The notes under the pieces were generated by a model that saw only the letters and a list, made by a program, of their open reading frames with translations, was not told the DNA's origin and ran no database searches. Both the position numbers and the translations under genes were made by a program. From assembly GCA_021396245.1 (NCBI GenBank), contig WNYE01000071.1:124001-188000 (forward strand): a stretch of 64,000 nucleotides of DNA. Direction: 5' to 3'. The stretch's first letter is position 1; every line of letters begins with the position of its first letter. The stretch is from Sporothrix humicola. Taxonomy: Eukaryota; Ascomycota; Sordariomycetes; Ophiostomatales; Ophiostomataceae. Of the stretch, positions 1 to 11,246 are shown one piece after another.

Positions 1-2462
1 GTGGACACTCTGCGTCGTCCAGGCTTTTCCCAGGTTCTTTGATGCTGTGTATCTGAGGGACGCTTATGCCATCTCCTTGTATTGGCAGTTTCCCGTTTGG
101 GCATCTTATCTGGGAATAGGGGGCTTGCTGACAAGGTCCAAGAGGCTGAGCTGCAGCCAAAAACTTTTCAATACGAGACCAATATGCAAGCTTTCGGCGC
201 AAAAAGGAAGAGAAGAAGAAAAAGTAGTTAAACATACGACGTAGAACTTGTGCAGCTCCAGTGTGACGACATGAACTCGCACTCCTTCCAGCTCCGTCTT
301 ACGCATAGACAATTTGCGGCGCTGTGATATTTGTAGTAGTAACGAAGTCATCCTCGACATGAGGAACCAACACGATGCCCCATCTATCCTGTCACTCGTA
401 TCATGGATCTCCGTATCTAATTTTTTTTTCTTGCCTTCTTTCCAAGCACCGGCCTCTTGCCAAAGAAATTTGGCAGAAAAAACGTGCTGCACGTAATTTC
501 AGGCATTTTTTGAGCCGCTTGATTTCCGCTGATGTTCCTTGTCAGTTCCCTGCGCTCTTTTCAAGTGCCTATTGCGAAAGACGTCCCAGAGACCCATTTT
601 CAATTTCTCCTACACCCTTGCAACCTCCCCCTATTCCACCTGTATCGGGCCTAGTCCACGGCAATCCATCAAACAGCCCAGTGGGCGCCACAGCAATTAT
701 TGACTTTAGAGCCGTAGTGGGGGTAAAGAGGCAGGAACTATCGATTTGCTGTGAATGGTTTGAAGTCGAGAATGTAAGATACTTGCCGTGTACTTATTGG
801 GAGTTATTTTGTCGTCGAATAATGCATTGCGTAAACGGCCACTCTCGCATTTTTGTCTTCGAGACCGGATGAAGAGGGATTACGGAGGATGATTCGGACG
901 GTTTTTAAGGGTCCGATTGCGATTGTAGGTCGCCGTACCATAATACTATGTGCCATCACATCCCACACTGTGCAAACTTCGTATCTGCAACAGAGAGGAA
1001 AAGGCGAAAAGGGCTGGTGGTCTCGTAATGTTCCCTGTACCGTATTGAAAAAAGAGGATGGCGCTAGGGACTCCGTATCTGACCAAGAGCCAAGCAGAAA
1101 CATAGTGCAAGACGGTCCACATCGAGTAAAGAGACCTGAAGGCACTGAAACAGCCTGTGGGCTTCCTTGTGTTCTGTTTGCAGCAAGCGGAGACTGATGT
1201 ATCATTCCAACGGGCTCTCTCATTCAGCACCGTCAGATAGTAATACCTCTCGTGTTTTCGTCTGCCAGGTGTCGTAGACTACATCTACGCTTACTGTACA
1301 ATGGAGGTCCGTAGCACAAGAGAAACAGGCGCAAGACAAGAGTGTCTATCAGAAGAGGCGGCATGTGGTAGACGAGCAGAGGCAACGACACCATGCGGAA
1401 TGGATTTGGAAGGCGCTGAACGGAGTACACAGTAATATCTGTAAATACTGCGTCTATGAAAGGCGCACAAAAATGGAATAGGGGTAGGCATTTTTGTTCG
1501 TTGATCGCACCTTCCACTGGAAGGAGAAGAGGAATCAGCAAGTGCCGCCTGTTTTGTAACCCCCCCATTTGCTCACCGTGCCCGCCCACCCCTTGCCATC
1601 CGCTCCTGCCACGAAAATTTGGCGCTGACGCAACACGAGTCGCAGATTCAATACACAGTACACGCCCACTGGCAAGTTTCGTATACTTGTCCACTTGAGG
1701 GCAGAGGGCCCAGGCACGTTCTGCACACTCTCTGCACACACCCGTAGAGCCCCTTGCGCACTAGACCCAGCATGGCCAAAATTACTCGTAATTCTGCAAT
1801 ACTCCCTTTTCCCTGCCGCACACTAGCGGCCCACTCGTTCCCAGCTCCCTGAAGCGCTCTGTTGGTCAAGCGAGCCAACACTGGCCCCAATAGCTCTGTT
1901 TGGCTGCCCAGCGCGACTACTTTTCAGCCCTTGGATGTATTGGGTACTTCATTTGCTGGCCCATAATTAGGACACACGCACAGCAGCGCGTCGCTTCCTC
2001 GATAGAGTCGCTCGGGCGTGGCTCTTTTTTCGTTCTTGGAGGTCCTCCTTTTCAGTCTTGACTGGCATCTTACTCCAAACTTCTGCCTCCCTGTCATTTT
2101 CCTTCTCCCTTTCAGCAATCCTGTCTTCTTTCTTGTCCTTGTTTCTTTTCCCATCGCGGTCCCTTCTCTTCTCCCTTTTTTCTTCTTTTTCCCTATTCGC
2201 TTTTTTGGTCACTTTATTCTTCCATTCTTCTTTACTACCACCGGCAACTATTTCTAATTTTCAGCCAGCCGAACCTACGCCCAACTCGGAGGTTCATACT
2301 TTCTCGACTCGTTTTTTTCTTCTCGAGCGTTTCTTCTACCAGTAGCCGACTCCGCAATCATAGACGACTCTTTCTCGACTCGGTCTCCCGCCTATTGGAT
2401 AGCTCTATCTTGAGACCCAATACCTCTATTTTCAAGCATTTACCACCTGGTTGTTGTTCACA
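1..2462. other. Gene-free stretch with pyrimidine-rich leader
   Basis: No convincing coding region. The open frames here are short, overlap on both strands, carry no recognisable domain and lack the C-ending codon bias of the neighbouring genes. From about 2,090 to 2,450 the + strand is a long C/T tract, the usual look of a fungal promoter and 5' untranslated region, and belongs to the transporter starting at 2463. One copy of the recurring word TACGACGTA lies at 235-243. Confidence 0.6.
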
Positions 2463-3786
2463 ATGGCCAACCATCACGATCGCGCCGAGGGCGCCTCCGC
2501 ATCCTTCAACTCCAACAACGACATCGAGATGCGCGATGAGAACGAGAAGCTTGCGCGGCTAGATCACAGCAACCACTCGGAAGAGAGCGAGCGCACAAAG
2601 GTGCCGGAGGAGATGGAGATGGGCGACGAGCGCGAGAGCGCCGGTCTGCTGCCCTCCGAGGCCGAGAAGACGGCTGAGAGCAAGCGCCCGGCCTGGTTCG
2701 GCACCGTTCTGTGGACTACCATCAACACCCTGGCCACCATCGGCATCGTGAGTACTCGCATTGAATAGTTTCTGTGTCCTGGGCACATGTGACACTCTGT
2801 ACCGTCTGCTAACGCATTTGTCTTTCAGGTTTTCACAAACAAAGCTATTTTCTCCGACCCGTCCCTCAAGCTGGCGCAGCTGACGTTTGCCGCCTTCCAC
2901 TTTACCATCACATGGTTCACCCTCTACGTCCTGTCACGTCCCCGGTTTGCCTTTTTCCAGCCCCGCCGCGTCGCCATCACCGAGATCATGCCGCTGTCGG
3001 TGGCCATGGCCCTGAACGTCATTCTGCCCAACCTGTCGCTGGCCTTCTCCTCGGTTACCTTTTACCAGGTGGCGCGCATTCTACTTACCCCGACTGTCGC
3101 TGCCATGAACTTTATTCTGTACCAGCAGAAGCTGCCTCGCGCTGCCCTGGCTGCCCTGGTTCCGGCCTGTCTCGGTGTCGGTATCGTGTCTTACTACGAC
3201 TCGCTCCCGGCTGCTGATGCCAAGGTCAAGACGACCTCATCGCTCGGTATTATCTTTGCCTTTACTGGTATCTTCGCCTCGTCGCTGTACACCGTCTGGA
3301 TCGCGAGCTACCATCGCAAGCTGCAAATGTCCAGCATGCAGCTCCTGTTCAACCAGGCTCCCGTCTCGGCCTTCCTTCTGCTTTACGTCATCCCCTTCAT
3401 TGACACCTTCCCGACCTGGAGCACTGTCCCCGTCAGCCGCTGGGTTATGATCCTGATGTCGGGTGCCTTTGCCTCGCTGATCAACATCTCCCAATTCTTC
3501 ATTATCGCCCAGACCGGTCCCGTCTCAAGTACGGTTGTCGGCCATCTAAAGACTTGTACCATTATCGCCCTCGGCTGGGCCACGTCCGGTCGTTCGGTCG
3601 GTGACAAGTCCATCCTGGGTGTCTTCGTTGCCGTTGGTGGCATCATGGCGTAAGTTTTCTCCCCCTGGACGCTTTATTGGCTCAACATTATTCCTGTTTA
3701 TTTCTTCCTCTAACACTTGTAGTTACTCCTATGTCATGATCAAGGAGAAGCAGAAGCAGGCTGCCCAGGCTGCCAGAGGCCAGTAA
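2463..3786 (+). CDS. Triose-phosphate/nucleotide-sugar transporter family protein (SLC35E3-like)
   Basis: Predicted multi-pass membrane transporter of the TPT/DUF250 branch of the drug/metabolite superfamily. Relatives exchange nucleotide sugars or phosphorylated sugars across Golgi or ER membranes. Three exons: 2463-2747, 2829-3649 and 3723-3786 (389 aa). Donors are GTGAGT and GTAAGT and all phases agree. The N-terminal ~85 residues are charged and cytosolic (MANHHDRAEG start). Then come about ten hydrophobic segments from TVLWTTINTLATIGIV onward, with the family signatures NLSLAFSSVTFYQVAR and LTPTVAAMNFILYQQKLP and a later GHLKTCTII segment. The C-terminus KEKQKQAAQAARGQ is basic and soluble. 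The ATG at 2463 has a strong context (CACAATGG); the in-frame CTG/TTG codons upstream do not. The substrate cannot be read from sequence; UDP-sugar or GDP-sugar transport is possible. Confidence 0.92.
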
Positions 3787-4735
3787 GCGAAGCAATACAC
3801 ACTTTGGTGCCGAAAAAGCAAAAGCAAAGCAATGCTGTAATATTTCAATAGCACGTTGGCCATGTAGGCGAAGGTCCACGTTCTTGGTGAAGAATAGCCT
3901 GCGAGTATTCTCTTCGCGCAATTGTCTTACTCCTTCATATTCTCTTTTTGCTTATTTCCTTGCGTCTTTCACCCTTATTTTCTATGTTTCTTTCTTCTTC
4001 CTTTTCTTATGTTCTTGTTTTTGTTCTGGGGCTGTTTCTTTATGGCGTTTGGATATGACGGGACTCGTCGCCGGGAATCGGCCTTTTTTTGGGATATATT
4101 ACAACGTCAGCCGTGTTTCCTCGCGGTCCGGTTGCTTTATTTTTGTTAGCACATAGAGAAAACACAATGAGGGGATGCTCATTTGTAAGAAATAGAAATG
4201 GGCTTTATTTTTTGAATATTTTTCAAGTCGACAAGAAGTGGTAGTGGTGGCCAGTGCCAAATTCTTTAGACATGTTGTCTGGTATGGAAATATCCAAGCG
4301 AGCCTGGGACTAAGAACAGATGAAAGCGGGTCGGGACATGACGCTGGAGTCGCTGAAACGTCGCGCAAACAACGACCGAGCACCTGGATGATACGATGCG
4401 CAGTAATAGGGATGGTAATAAGGCCTAGAAACCACGGTGATTTGTTGTTCCGAGGCCTAAAAGGCCTAGCCTCCAGTGAGCGCGGCCGCGTTTCTTTGTG
4501 CCAACTGCCCCTCCTCAGGTGGGACCTACTGGAGCTTTGGAGAAGCACAGAGAGCATGATGGACAAGTCACCACCAATATGGGGGAGGGGAAAATTTGAT
4601 CGAGTCGCAGCCAAGCAGGTCCTTTATCTGGAACAGAAGACGGACTGACTCACCACGTACAGTCACCACCGGACAACCCAACAACAAACACATCAACACC
4701 CTCGAACTACAAACAGTCGTCTCAATTGCCAATTG
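3787..4735. other. Intergenic: 3' region of transporter, promoter of GlyRS
   Basis: T-rich downstream of the transporter (3,900-4,040), then mixed sequence. A 171-codon minus-strand open frame (4099-4614) has no domain, its codon use is unlike real genes here, and it overlaps the GlyRS promoter, so it is not called. The last ~70 bases before 4736 are A/C-rich with no ATG (CCACCGGACAACCCAACAAC), a typical fungal 5' leader. Confidence 0.55.
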
Positions 4736-7078
4736 ATGCGGTCGTTTGCACTTCGTCGTCTTTACTCTGCGCGGGCTGGTCTTGGTCATTTCACTTCGTC
4801 ACCCCTCTTTAAAAACCCAGGCTTTTCTGCATCGCTCAGCCTTGCCACTTCCAACGTCTTTACGAACTACCACAACTTTCAATCCCCCGTATACGACGTC
4901 CGACGAGCCATTGGTACTTCCTCGACGTCCCCTACCTCGTCTTCCGAGCCAATTTCTACGAATACCGACACTACAAACAAAAAGAAGAACCGACAGAAAC
5001 CCCCCACGAGCACAATGTCTACTCAGGCCACGACCCTCAAGGGCCAGCCCCTCGACAAGCAGGTGCTGGACTCGATGCTGCGCCGGCGTCTGTTCTACAC
5101 GCCCTCGTTTGAGATCTACGGCGGTGTCTCCGGTCTCTACGATTACGGCCCGCCGGGCTGCGCCCTCCAGGCCAACATTGTTGATATGTGGCGCAAGCAT
5201 TTCATCCTCGAGGAGGACATGCTCGAGGTTGACTGCACGGTGCTGACCCCGCACGAGGTCCTCAAGACCAGTGGCCACGTCGACAAGTTTGCCGACTGGA
5301 TGTGCAAGGACCCCAAGAGCGGCGAGATCTTCCGTGCCGACCATTTCGTCGAGGAGATCCTCGAGCAGCGCCTCGACGGCAACAAGCAGGCCCGCGGCCA
5401 CAAGGTCGATGAGGCCGCCAAAGAGGACCCCAAGAAGAAGAAGAAGCTCAAGGGCAAGGGCCAGGAGGCCGTGCGCCTCGAGGACGCTGTTGTCCAGGAG
5501 TACGAGGAGACCCTGGCCCAGATCGACAATTACAACGGCGAGCAGCTTGGTGAGCTTATCAAGAAGTTCGACCTGCGCAACCCGGCCACTGGCATTCAGC
5601 CCGAGCCCCCTGTCGCCTTCAACCTCATGTTCGGCACCCAGATCGGCCCCAGCGGCGGTCTTCAGGGTTACATGCGCCCCGAGACGGCCCAGGGCCAGTT
5701 CCTCAACTTCTCGAAGCTACTCGAGTTCAACATGCAGTCCATGCCTTTTGCCTCGGCCTCCATTGGCAAGTCGTACCGCAATGAGATTTCGCCCCGTGCC
5801 GGCCTGCTGCGTGTGCGTGAGTTCCTGATGGCCGAGATTGAGCACTTTGTCGATCCCGAGGGCGGCAAGAAGCACCACCGCTTCCACGAGGTCGAGAACA
5901 TTGAGCTCGTCCTCCTTGACCGCGACACCCAACTGTCTGGTAAGACTACGCCCCGCACGATGACGATTGGCGCTGCCGTCCGTGACAAGGTTGTCGACAA
6001 CGAGACGCTTGGTTACTTCCTGGCCCGTATCCACCTGTTCCTCGAGAAGATTGGTGTCGACCAGACCAAGATCCGCTTCCGCCAGCACATGGCCAACGAG
6101 ATGGCTCACTACGCCACCGACTGTTGGGATGCCGAGCTTCTTACATCGACCGGCTGGGTTGAGTGTGTCGGTTGTGCCGACCGTAGCGCCTACGATCTGA
6201 CGGTGCATGCCAAGAAGACGGGCGCACCGCTCATCGTGCGCCAGCGCCTCGACACCCCCAAGGTGATTGAAGAGTGGACCGTGGAGATCGACAAGAAGAA
6301 GTTCGGTCCCCGCTTCAAGAAGGACGCCAAGGCGGTCGAAACGGCGCTGGTGGCTCTGCCGCAAGACAAGCTCGAGGCCCTGTCCAAGGATCTCAAGGCC
6401 AACGGCAAGGTCACAATCGACGTGGCCGGTATTGCTGATGGTAAGGCCGAGATCGCCAGCGACCTCGTTACGATCGAGTTCACCAAGCGGACGGAGAACG
6501 TGCGCGAGTTCACACCCAACGTTATTGAACCATCGTTCGGTATCGGCCGTATTTTGTACTCGCTGCTGGAGCACAACTACTGGTCGCGTGGTGCTGAGGG
6601 TGGCGACGAGGCCCGTGGTGTAAGTCATTATCCATTTTTCGGTCCCCTACTACGTCTAATCACATAACTAACAATTGCTTAGGTCATTTCTTTTGTGCCT
6701 GCTGTTGCGCCGACCAAGGTGCTCATTGTGCCCATCTCGTCCAAGGACGAATTCAAGCCGATTGTGCGCGGCCTGTCGCAGAAGCTGCGTGCCCTTGGTG
6801 TTGCCAGCCGTATCGACGACTCGACCGCCAGTATTGGCAAGCGGTACAGCCGCAACGACGAGCTCGGCACACCGTTCGGTGTCACCATTGACTTCCAGAC
6901 TATCAACGACGGTTCGGTGACTCTGCGTGAACGTGACACGACGGTGCAGGTGCGGGCCTCCGAGGATAAGATCCTGGAGGCTATCCAGGCCCTTGTTAAG
7001 GGTACCAAGACGTGGAAGGATATCCAGGCCGAGCTGCCGGCCTTTGAGTCGCAGGAGACGGAAGTACCTGTCCGTTAA
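4736..7078 (+). CDS. GRS1: Glycyl-tRNA synthetase, probably dual cytosolic/mitochondrial
   Basis: Class II aminoacyl-tRNA synthetase that charges tRNA-Gly. Two exons: 4736-6619 and 6683-7078 (intron GTAAGT...TTAG, phase 0). From 4736 the protein is 759 aa; from the in-frame ATG at 5015 it is 666 aa (MSTQATTLKGQPLDK), the normal cytosolic length. The extra 93 residues (MRSFALRRLYSARAG...) are rich in Arg, Ser and Thr with few acidic residues, like a mitochondrial presequence. Visible: YGPPGCALQ near the catalytic N-terminus, class II motif 2 around SYRNEISPRAGLLRVREF, motif 3 around EPSFGIGRILY, and a C-terminal anticodon-binding domain (APTKVLIVPISSKDEFKPIV). A Lys-rich insertion (DPKKKKKLKGKG) sits early in the catalytic domain. 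The ATG at 4736 has a weak context (TTG before it) and the one at 5015 a strong one (CACA), fitting leaky scanning. Codon use is strongly C-ending, as in highly expressed genes. Confidence 0.96.
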
Positions 7079-10000
7079 TAACGGACAAGAATTAGCAAAA
7101 GATAATAGATTTCATGTACGAACGCAATTATAGGTTTAGGAGTAGTGGAAAATACGAGGCATAAAGCAATTTTCTTTCAAATATGAACCGCATTATATAT
7201 ATATATATATATAGCAAGCCATACCACGCAGCCTGAAGTTTGCCTTTGTATGGCGCTGTAATAGATCGAAGTAAACTGAGCGCCACGGCTTCCATCCGAA
7301 GGCCGAACCACACGTGGCCAAGAACGGACGGCCTACAAGCGGCGGAATCCAGTTCGGAGATGGCAGGGCCGAAAGCAGGAACAGGGTGCCGGAGACAAGA
7401 TTACATAAGTTCCCGCAACGCGCCCCTTTAATACAGGCGTACCTTCCTCTTTTGTTCCAGACAAAGGCCTAGAGCACAGCCTCGCTCTTTCTGTTTCGTT
7501 CGTAACTCGTCAAGCTGCAGCCGGGTCAATGTTTGCCTCGTCTTTTCTTTTTGCATCCATTTTTATTTGACATATCCCACGGCTTTATCTATCCCAGCAC
7601 CGGCAGAAGGAAAATACTGCTGAAATCGTACGACTCTGATGCAATCGACCGTGGATCATTGCAGGCAGGAACCCAAGGCAGTTCTTATACGCGGCGATCT
7701 GAGATTGCGGCGAGCTCGGCGAGGCAAAGCCAGAAACAGAGACAGAAACAGACAAAATCAGAGTCAAGAAGGCACGGACAGACAGGGAGTCAGCCAGTGT
7801 TGGCAATATATCGTGCCCCACGGCCAGTGGCCGTGCTGCAAGAGCAAGGGCGGGAGGCGGCCAATCTGTAACCGATCCGCAAGTCGGAGACGATATGCCC
7901 TGATGAGGCAGCCCAAGAGCGCAGCCAAGTACGCAGCCACAATGGACAAAGCTTCTTTGTGTTTCTTCTGTTTCTCGAACTCTTAAACTTTGCATGTTCT
8001 CGATTCCCGATGCTCGAGTTCCCGTTACCGACCCTCCATGTTTGTGCTGGGCATTTGTTGCCTTGTTGTGGGGTATGATATTGTGTGTTTCTAATCTTCA
8101 GCCGCATTGGCTTCATCGCCGTGCTCTGCCACCCTTCTTCATTACTTCTGCATTCCCTTGAGCCTCCCTGCGCACTACGCACATATGCAGAGCATCCAGT
8201 CTCACAGGGCAAGCAACCCAGCCCACGACTGTGCGGCGCGGCTAAATAGCTGAGTGGCTTTGTAGCTCACCAGAGGTTGTATACTTGGCTTTGCACTGCG
8301 CAGCCTGTTGGTCAAGATGTCATTCTGATATTTGAAATTCAGGATGTTTCCCATTTTTGTGTTCTTTTTTTTCTATTTCTTTTTCCCTATCTTCCTTTGA
8401 GCAATGCGCAGATCTAGTGTTTTGATACACAAACACGCAAGTTGGCAAAAGCATCAGAGAGCCAGCCACCATGCCGAATGTGCGACCCCGAGCAAAGATG
8501 CAACGTTCATTATTGGGCCCCGATGGGTGTGAGTAGAAACAGCATTTCAAGGACATTCAAGGACGCACGGGACGCACAAATGGCATAGGCATTCGACGGG
8601 TGGCATCGTAGCACTGCATGTAATTGCTAATGTACGTGCCCTGTGTAGAGTCATTCGTACGCCAGATCTCGCATTTGTTTGAAAAAACAAAATACCACAA
8701 ACTAGGCCCTCGCGCTGTTGTTTGTCCAACTCGTGGGAGACACAGGGATGAAACACTCACCGTAAAAGGCATTGCACGGAGGCCGTGAGGTATCTTACAG
8801 CTTAACTTCTATAAACATGCGTGAGCACTCCATCAATCACAAAGACATAATGTGTTTTGGGATTCGCATAAGAAGCCAGAATTGAACTAAGCTCAGGAGG
8901 TTCGTTCAGGCTTTCGCAAATAAACGCTTTCTTGCCAGGTGCCCATTTTAGGACCCCTTCAAGATAATCGACTTTGACATTAAGACCCCCTGATCTAGCA
9001 CGATTTAGAGCCCGTCTCCAGCTTGTGATAGCGGCCCGAAAAAGGCCTGGTCTTGGCTAGCCCTGTCCGGCCTCTTTGGCCAGTGATGAGCGGGACGAGA
9101 CCTGGCCAGAATAGGAATGACCACTGACAGATCTCATGCACTGTTTTGAGCACAAGAATATTCGTGAGTTGAAATATGCAATCGTGAGATGTCACTGTGT
9201 ATATTGTTCGAAGTATTGCCCCGTACTTTGTAAGATATTATTGAACTCGAGCAACGGCCGTGTGGCATTAACGGCCATGTTGGGTCTAACGGCCTCCACT
9301 AGATCCAAACCAGTGTCAGCCAGGCCAGGGGAACTTTGTGTCAATTGAAGGCTAGTTCTCCGTAGTCAACACAATAAGAACGTTGAATGTTTCAAGGCTT
9401 CAGAACTGTCCTCCGTCCTGCTTGCCTGCCACCTCTATGCGTCCTTCTTCCTTCGCGCCGTTGCAAACCCAAACAGGAAACAGGCTGGCCATGCTTGCAT
9501 ACCTTTAGAAAATACGCAAAATAGAAAATATAGGAATAATGGCTATGGTAGGACCAGCGCTTCCAGGCTCCGTCGTTTCCAGGTACACTCCGTATTCCGT
9601 AGGGGCCAATCCAAGGGGGAAGGAGCCCTTGGGAAACCCCACCTCCCTTTCTGCCTTTTGCGCCCTGCCCCGCTTGTACTTAGCGGGGTACTTGTCGATG
9701 GCAGTGGCCGACATAGCGAACGGCAGGGACTGGGAGGCGCTCGGATGTAGCACGTTAACTGGGGCACACCCCTCTCTGCTGGGGACCCTGTTTCACTGGC
9801 CTTGCCTTCACCGCAACGCCCGCCACCACAGGAGCATTTCGTTTTCTACATAGTCTCATAGTACGTCGTATTGTCTGTAAATAACCGTCCCTCAGGCCTC
9901 TTTGACACCCAGCCGCTGGCCAGACTCAAAGAGCAACGGCACAAATACGGTATCTGGCTAGCAGCAACGCTAATCACACAGAAGGTGCAGCTGCTAATTA

Positions 10001-11246
10001 ACACCATTATTTGCTGTTCGCCGCTAGCTTGACGCCCACTACCCGCCTGCCGCCTTCCACCGCCCACTTCATTACCACTCGCTCTTGCCCACCCTTATCC
10101 ACCCACTTCAACCCCTGGTCGCTGGTTCGTGGGTTGTGTGCTTCACCAACCGACAATCCCCCCTGTCGGCCCTGTTCCTTCCCCCCTCTCTCCTCACTGG
10201 AGTCTCCTTTTTCCTCTCCACCAGTAGTCCAACTGGCAACTGCTCGCACACACTCGCACACACAGTTTCCACCGCTGCCCAAGGAAACAACGTCCGCAAG
10301 TCGATGCCCAGGAAAAGCAGGAAAGAGCCAGGAACTCAAAGCGTGAGATAATACGGCTCTTTCTCCTTTCGGTCGCTCACCCTGTCTGCTTTTGCTTTTC
10401 TTTCACCTTTCTTCCCCTTTCACATTGACGCCCTGACGATTTTCTTTGTCTGTTCGACTTCCAACAGCCTCACGCTTCCCGCACCAGGAAGAAAGAAAAG
10501 AAGAAAAGGGAGCAGCAGCCCGACGATCACGCCCACCGTTCTCGTCCGACTCCAGCGAGAGTGTCCATTGCGGCCGTCCTTCTCTGTACGCCGCAATTGT
10601 CGTCCACCGCCTCCCTCCTACCTCTATCTATTTTCGCGTCTTCTCGTCCCACGTCCCACGTCTCTCGTCTCTCCGTCTTCCTATCATCTTCTATCCTGGC
10701 TTGTGTTTTCTTTTTCGGCCCTTCGACACTTCCCTCTCCAACAATCAGTCTGCTGGCTCGCGGCTTATTTTCTCGGTCGTTCGCCGTAGAACTGATGCCG
10801 CCCTGAGGCATTTCAATTGCGACCACACGCCGCTTCAGAAACGAGTCTCTCGAACATCACGCCTCATTTGGTCACCACCCCCAAGGCCCTGCATCTTTTG
10901 TCGCCCTTCAGCTCCTGTTTAAAACCTCCTGTTGACGAACTGCACCGTACCGCCTTGTCTCCTCGACTACAACGGCCGGCTTCCGTTCCCCCCCTGACTG
11001 TTACTACCCCTCACACACAATCGTCACGATATTCAATCTCCCGGCCGCCGTGTTCTCGCCAGTCGCAACACACGTCTCCGATCTGGGCCAGCTTATCGAT
11101 ATTTAACTTTTGCATTATCTCTCCCCGAAACTGGTTCTTGGATACCTTTCGTCCAAGTATTAGAGGATAGACCCTATTTTCCCCCCTTCCAACTCTATCT
11201 CCCCTTCCTCTTATCCCCTTAATTTCCAAAGGCACCCATTGCCACA
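7079..11246. other. Long gene-free region and Cla4 leader
   Basis: About 4.2 kb with no supportable gene. 7,080-9,500 holds mixed sequence with short overlapping frames only. A TA microsatellite lies at 7194-7213. Three AACGGCC heptamers are spaced 17-18 bases apart at 9253, 9270 and 9288. One TACGTCGTA word lies at 9862-9870. From about 10,010 to 11,246 the + strand is C/T-rich with short out-of-frame ATGs, and is probably promoter plus a long 5' untranslated region of the kinase starting at 11247. A two-strand open-frame pair near 9,505-9,850 is not credible as coding. Confidence 0.5.
7194..7213. repeat. TA dinucleotide microsatellite
   Basis: Ten uninterrupted TA units about 115 bases downstream of the GlyRS stop codon. 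Probably in or just past the 3' untranslated region. Likely length-polymorphic between strains. Confidence 0.95.

Noticed and set aside
375..872. 165-codon + strand frame
   Set aside because: Cys/Arg/Pro-rich, no domain, several competing frames, no credible start context.
4099..4614. 171-codon minus-strand frame before GlyRS
   Set aside because: No domain, no codon bias, overlaps the GlyRS promoter and another frame on the + strand.
4733..4735. TTG codon just before the GlyRS ATG as a near-cognate start
   Set aside because: Yeast GRS1 uses a TTG start, but here TTG directly abuts an ATG in the same frame, so it need not be used.
9505..9853. Overlapping frames of 82 and 104 codons on opposite strands
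   Set aside because: No recognisable domain or splice support; overlap on both strands suggests chance.
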